A stretch of 7,914 bases of DNA from Thermoanaerobaculaceae bacterium (GTDB taxonomy: Bacteria; Acidobacteriota; Thermoanaerobaculia; Thermoanaerobaculales; Thermoanaerobaculaceae): positions 1 to 7,914 of the forward strand of contig JALHTD010000310.1 in NCBI GenBank assembly GCA_022865555.1, in the 5' to 3' direction. Position numbers and translations under genes: made by a program. This document shows positions 6,532-7,914 of the stretch, piece after piece. The notes below the pieces were generated by a model. That model was not told where the DNA came from and ran no database searches. It was given only the letters and a program-made list of their open reading frames with translations. The first letter of the stretch is position 1. Every line of letters begins with the position of its first letter.

Positions 6532-6549
6532 GGGGCTTCGCGAAGCTCC
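6532..6549. repeat. 18-bp near-perfect palindrome
   Basis: GGGGCTTCG (6532-6540) faces CGAAGCTCC (6541-6549). The two arms are complementary except for one G-T pair, with no spacer and the core TTCGCGAA. No T-run follows. It could be a protein-binding site or a small hairpin. It lies about 200 bases upstream of the predicted promoter, so a link to FecR-gene control is speculative. Confidence 0.35.
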
Positions 6550-6752
6550 CGAGGCGCGCAGGCTCACTTCGCCTGAGGGCTCTCGTACCGCGCGGCCGGA
6601 CGGTCTAGGCCTTTGTTTACGCAGAGTTTGTGGTACGACCAAGCCCTGCCGCGTGGGCGACTGGCCGTTCCTTTCCCCTTTGCCACCAGCGGGAAGGACG
6701 GGGTGCCATTTGAGCCGGGCACGAAGCCTTGCGTCTTGCGGATTTCGGCAGG

Positions 6753-6781
6753 TTGACTATTGCGGTACTAGGTCTCATATT
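6753..6781 (+). promoter_or_regulatory. Probable sigma70-type promoter for the FecR-domain gene
   Basis: The -35 box TTGACT (6753-6758) matches TTGACA at five of six positions. After an optimal 17-base spacer the -10 box CATATT (6776-6781) matches TATAAT at four of six. It stands in a locally A+T-richer stretch of an otherwise very GC-rich region, downstream of the ppdK terminator and on the strand of the next gene. Transcription would start near 6788, giving a leader of about 210 bases. Confidence 0.5.
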
Positions 6782-6850
6782 GAGCGGCAGACAAGGGCAA
6801 GAAGAACAGGCAGGGCTATCCATTGGGGATCACATGCCACCGATGCGATG

Positions 6851-6867
6851 CGTCGTCCTCGACGACG
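6851..6867 (+). promoter_or_regulatory. Perfect 7-bp hairpin in the presumed leader of the FecR-domain gene
   Basis: CGTCGTC (6851-6857) pairs perfectly with GACGACG (6861-6867) around the loop CTC. It lies in the presumed untranslated leader, 130 bases before the start codon. GCGCC (6890-6894) and GGCGC (6905-6909), a little further on, could form a second, weaker stem. No known riboswitch core was recognised. Confidence 0.35.
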
Positions 6868-6983
6868 AACCGAGTGCCGGCGCCCCCGCTGGTCGGCGCG
6901 TCGAACCTTTCTCGTCGAAATCCGGTGCGAAGGTCAGCTGCTTCTTCGAGCGCCACACCGTGGCTGGTTCTGCAACCCGGAAG

Positions 6984-6990
6984 AAGGAAG
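6984..6990 (+). promoter_or_regulatory. Ribosome binding site of the FecR-domain gene
   Basis: AAGGAAG lies 7 bases before the ATG at 6998, in a purine-rich run. It favours this ATG over in-frame codons upstream, where the frame stays open but encodes no signal peptide or family motif. Confidence 0.7.
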
Positions 6991-6997
6991 AAAGCCC

Positions 6998-7914
6998 ATG
7001 ACTGAACAACACCGAATCGGCTGGACCCAGTGGCTCGTTGCGCTTGCTGGAATTGTTGCTCTCTGCTCGCCCTCCGTGGCCCGCGGGTCCGCCGGGCCGC
7101 AAACCGCGGCGACGATGGCCGCTCTGGTGGCGGCAACCAGCAACCAGCAGATCGCGACGCTCGAGGCGGCGCGCGGCCGGGTCACGATCATTCGGCTCGG
7201 GCGCACAGAGTTGCCCTCGCTATCCATGCCCTTGCAGCTGGATGACGTCATTGTCACCAGACAAGGTCGCGCCACGGTGCGCTTTCACTCCGACGGCATG
7301 GTGCTGAGGATCGGCCCCGACTCCCGGGTCCAGATCAACGAGAGTGCCAAGGAACGAGACATCAAGGTCTTTTTCGGGCGGCTGTGGGCTCATGTCGTCC
7401 GCTTCAAGGAGCAGACGACCCGATTCGCAACCAGCAGCACCATCGCCGCGGTCCGTGGCACCGAGGTGAGCTTTGGTGTCGCCGTCAACGGTGACGAGAC
7501 GCAGCTTGCCGTCCTCGAGGGGCAGGTGGAGGCCAAGACCGATGCCGGCAGCCTCACGCTCAAGAACGGCGAGTCGGCGGTCGCCAGGAGAGGGAAGGCG
7601 CCTGCGTTCAGCGTCCGGGTGCGCCCACAGGATGCGGTCCAATGGGCGCTGTACTACCTGCCGGTCCTCTACACCAAGCCTGGCGAGCTGGGAACGGGGC
7701 AGGAGTGGCAGGGGAAGGTTCGAGAATCGACCGAGGCCTATCTGAAGGGCGATCTCGGGACCGCCCTTGACAGCTTGGAGAACCTTGACGTTAAGGACAT
7801 CCGCGACCCCCGTTTCTTCACCTATCGGGCTTCGCTGCTGCTCGCCACGGGCAGCGTGGAGAAGGCGGGGCAGGACATCGAGATGGCCCTGAGCCTGGCC
7901 CCCAACAACAGCGA
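6998..7914 (+). CDS. Exported FecR-domain protein with TPR-like helices (3' end outside the window)
   Basis: The first 305 codons are present and the frame is still open at the window edge. The N-terminus looks like a Sec signal peptide: basic and polar residues, then a hydrophobic stretch at about 12-23 (WLVALAGIVALC), and a likely cleavage after SVA near residue 28. Cys23 lacks a proper lipobox (Leu precedes it), so a lipoprotein is unlikely. A FecR-type domain follows at about 55-200: LEAARGRVTIIRLG, LDDVIVTRQGRATVRF, SDGMVLRIGPDSRVQI, then the signature TSSTIAAVRGTEVSF (146-159) and AVLEGQVEAKTDAG. Residues about 240-305 form helices typical of tetratricopeptide repeats (STEAYLKGDLGTALDSLENL; YRASLLLATGSVEKAGQDIE; LSLAPNN), so a TPR array probably continues beyond the window. 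Classical FecR relays ferric-citrate signals to a sigma factor through an N-terminal cytoplasmic segment and a membrane helix. Signal-peptide versions such as this one are more likely periplasmic or surface proteins of unknown role. No sigma factor or TonB receptor gene is visible. Confidence 0.9.
   Translation, partial: MTEQHRIGWTQWLVALAGIVALCSPSVARGSAGPQTAATMAALVAATSNQQIATLEAARGRVTIIRLGRTELPSLSMPLQLDDVIVTRQGRATVRFHSDGMVLRIGPDSRVQINESAKERDIKVFFGRLWAHVVRFKEQTTRFATSSTIAAVRGTEVSFGVAVNGDETQLAVLEGQVEAKTDAGSLTLKNGESAVARRGKAPAFSVRVRPQDAVQWALYYLPVLYTKPGELGTGQEWQGKVRESTEAYLKGDLGTALDSLENLDVKDIRDPRFFTYRASLLLATGSVEKAGQDIEMALSLAPNNS

Larger units (their letters stand above)
6437..6997. other. 561-base intergenic region between ppdK and the FecR-domain gene
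   Basis: No well-supported gene lies here. It holds a terminator-like hairpin (6479-6507), an 18-bp near-palindrome (6532-6549), a relatively A+T-richer patch (about 6610-6635), a sigma70-like promoter (6753-6781) and a perfect hairpin (6851-6867). A short reading frame can be drawn from ATG 6834 or 6843 to TGA 6999-7001, overlapping the next start by ATGA. It has unremarkable composition and no sustained family resemblance, so I do not annotate it as a gene. The longer in-frame extension of that reading frame, from 6729, spans the promoter and is even less likely. Confidence 0.6.

Noticed and set aside
6130..6642. - strand frame with repeated GLVLAF, suggesting a membrane protein
   Set aside because: The hydrophobic repeat is just the reverse complement of the PKAKTR repeat in ppdK. 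No start or ribosome site stands out.
6695..6720. Sigma54-type promoter (GG, ten bases, GC near 6700)
   Set aside because: Only the GG and GC spacing fits; the surrounding consensus TGGCAC and TTGC is absent.
6729..7001. 90-codon frame from TTG 6729 with a redoxin-like or signal-peptide-like N-terminus
   Set aside because: It spans the predicted promoter, lacks a ribosome site at the TTG, has mixed third-position composition, and shows no cysteine motif or sustained redoxin similarity.

Overview
The window is G+C-rich bacterial DNA (roughly two thirds G+C by eye, with strongly G/C-biased third codon positions). Every supported gene reads on the + strand. The separate alpha/beta glycyl-tRNA synthetase, the pyruvate,phosphate dikinase and the exported FecR-domain protein with tetratricopeptide-like helices suggest a Gram-negative, high-GC lineage such as Myxococcota or another 'deltaproteobacterial' or environmental phylum. 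The sequence alone does not fix the phylum, and there is no rRNA or tRNA in the window.

Layout. Positions 1-288 are non-coding and hold strong GC-rich inverted repeats ahead of glyQ. Positions 289-6436 look like one transcription unit. glyQ (GTG start, 343 codons) overlaps glyS by ATGA. glyS (697 codons) is followed after 77 bases by ppdK (GTG start, strong Shine-Dalgarno, 982 codons). A hairpin with a short T-rich tail (6479-6507) closes the unit. A 561-base intergenic region follows; it carries an 18-bp near-palindrome, a plausible sigma70-type promoter (TTGACT, 17 bases, CATATT) and a perfect 7-bp hairpin in the presumed leader. From 6998 to the window edge runs the 5' part of a gene for an exported FecR-domain protein with TPR-like helices.

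How the genes fit together. GlyQ and GlyS form the alpha2beta2 enzyme that charges tRNA-Gly and releases AMP and PPi. PPDK interconverts PEP + AMP + PPi and pyruvate + ATP + Pi, so in its glycolytic direction it uses the two by-products of aminoacylation. The FecR-like gene appears to be a separate unit with its own promoter.

The main oddities are additions to conserved enzymes. GlyQ carries a tail of about 54 residues rich in Gly/Asn/Arg/Lys that the family normally lacks. PPDK carries a tail of about 80 residues, histone-H1-like, built on a six-residue PKAKTR repeat whose DNA shows a recent 36-bp block duplication. I see no CRISPR array, transposase, integrase, toxin-antitoxin or defence gene, and I found no clear new multi-gene system. 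The basic tails and the glyQ-glyS-ppdK linkage are the points most worth a second look.
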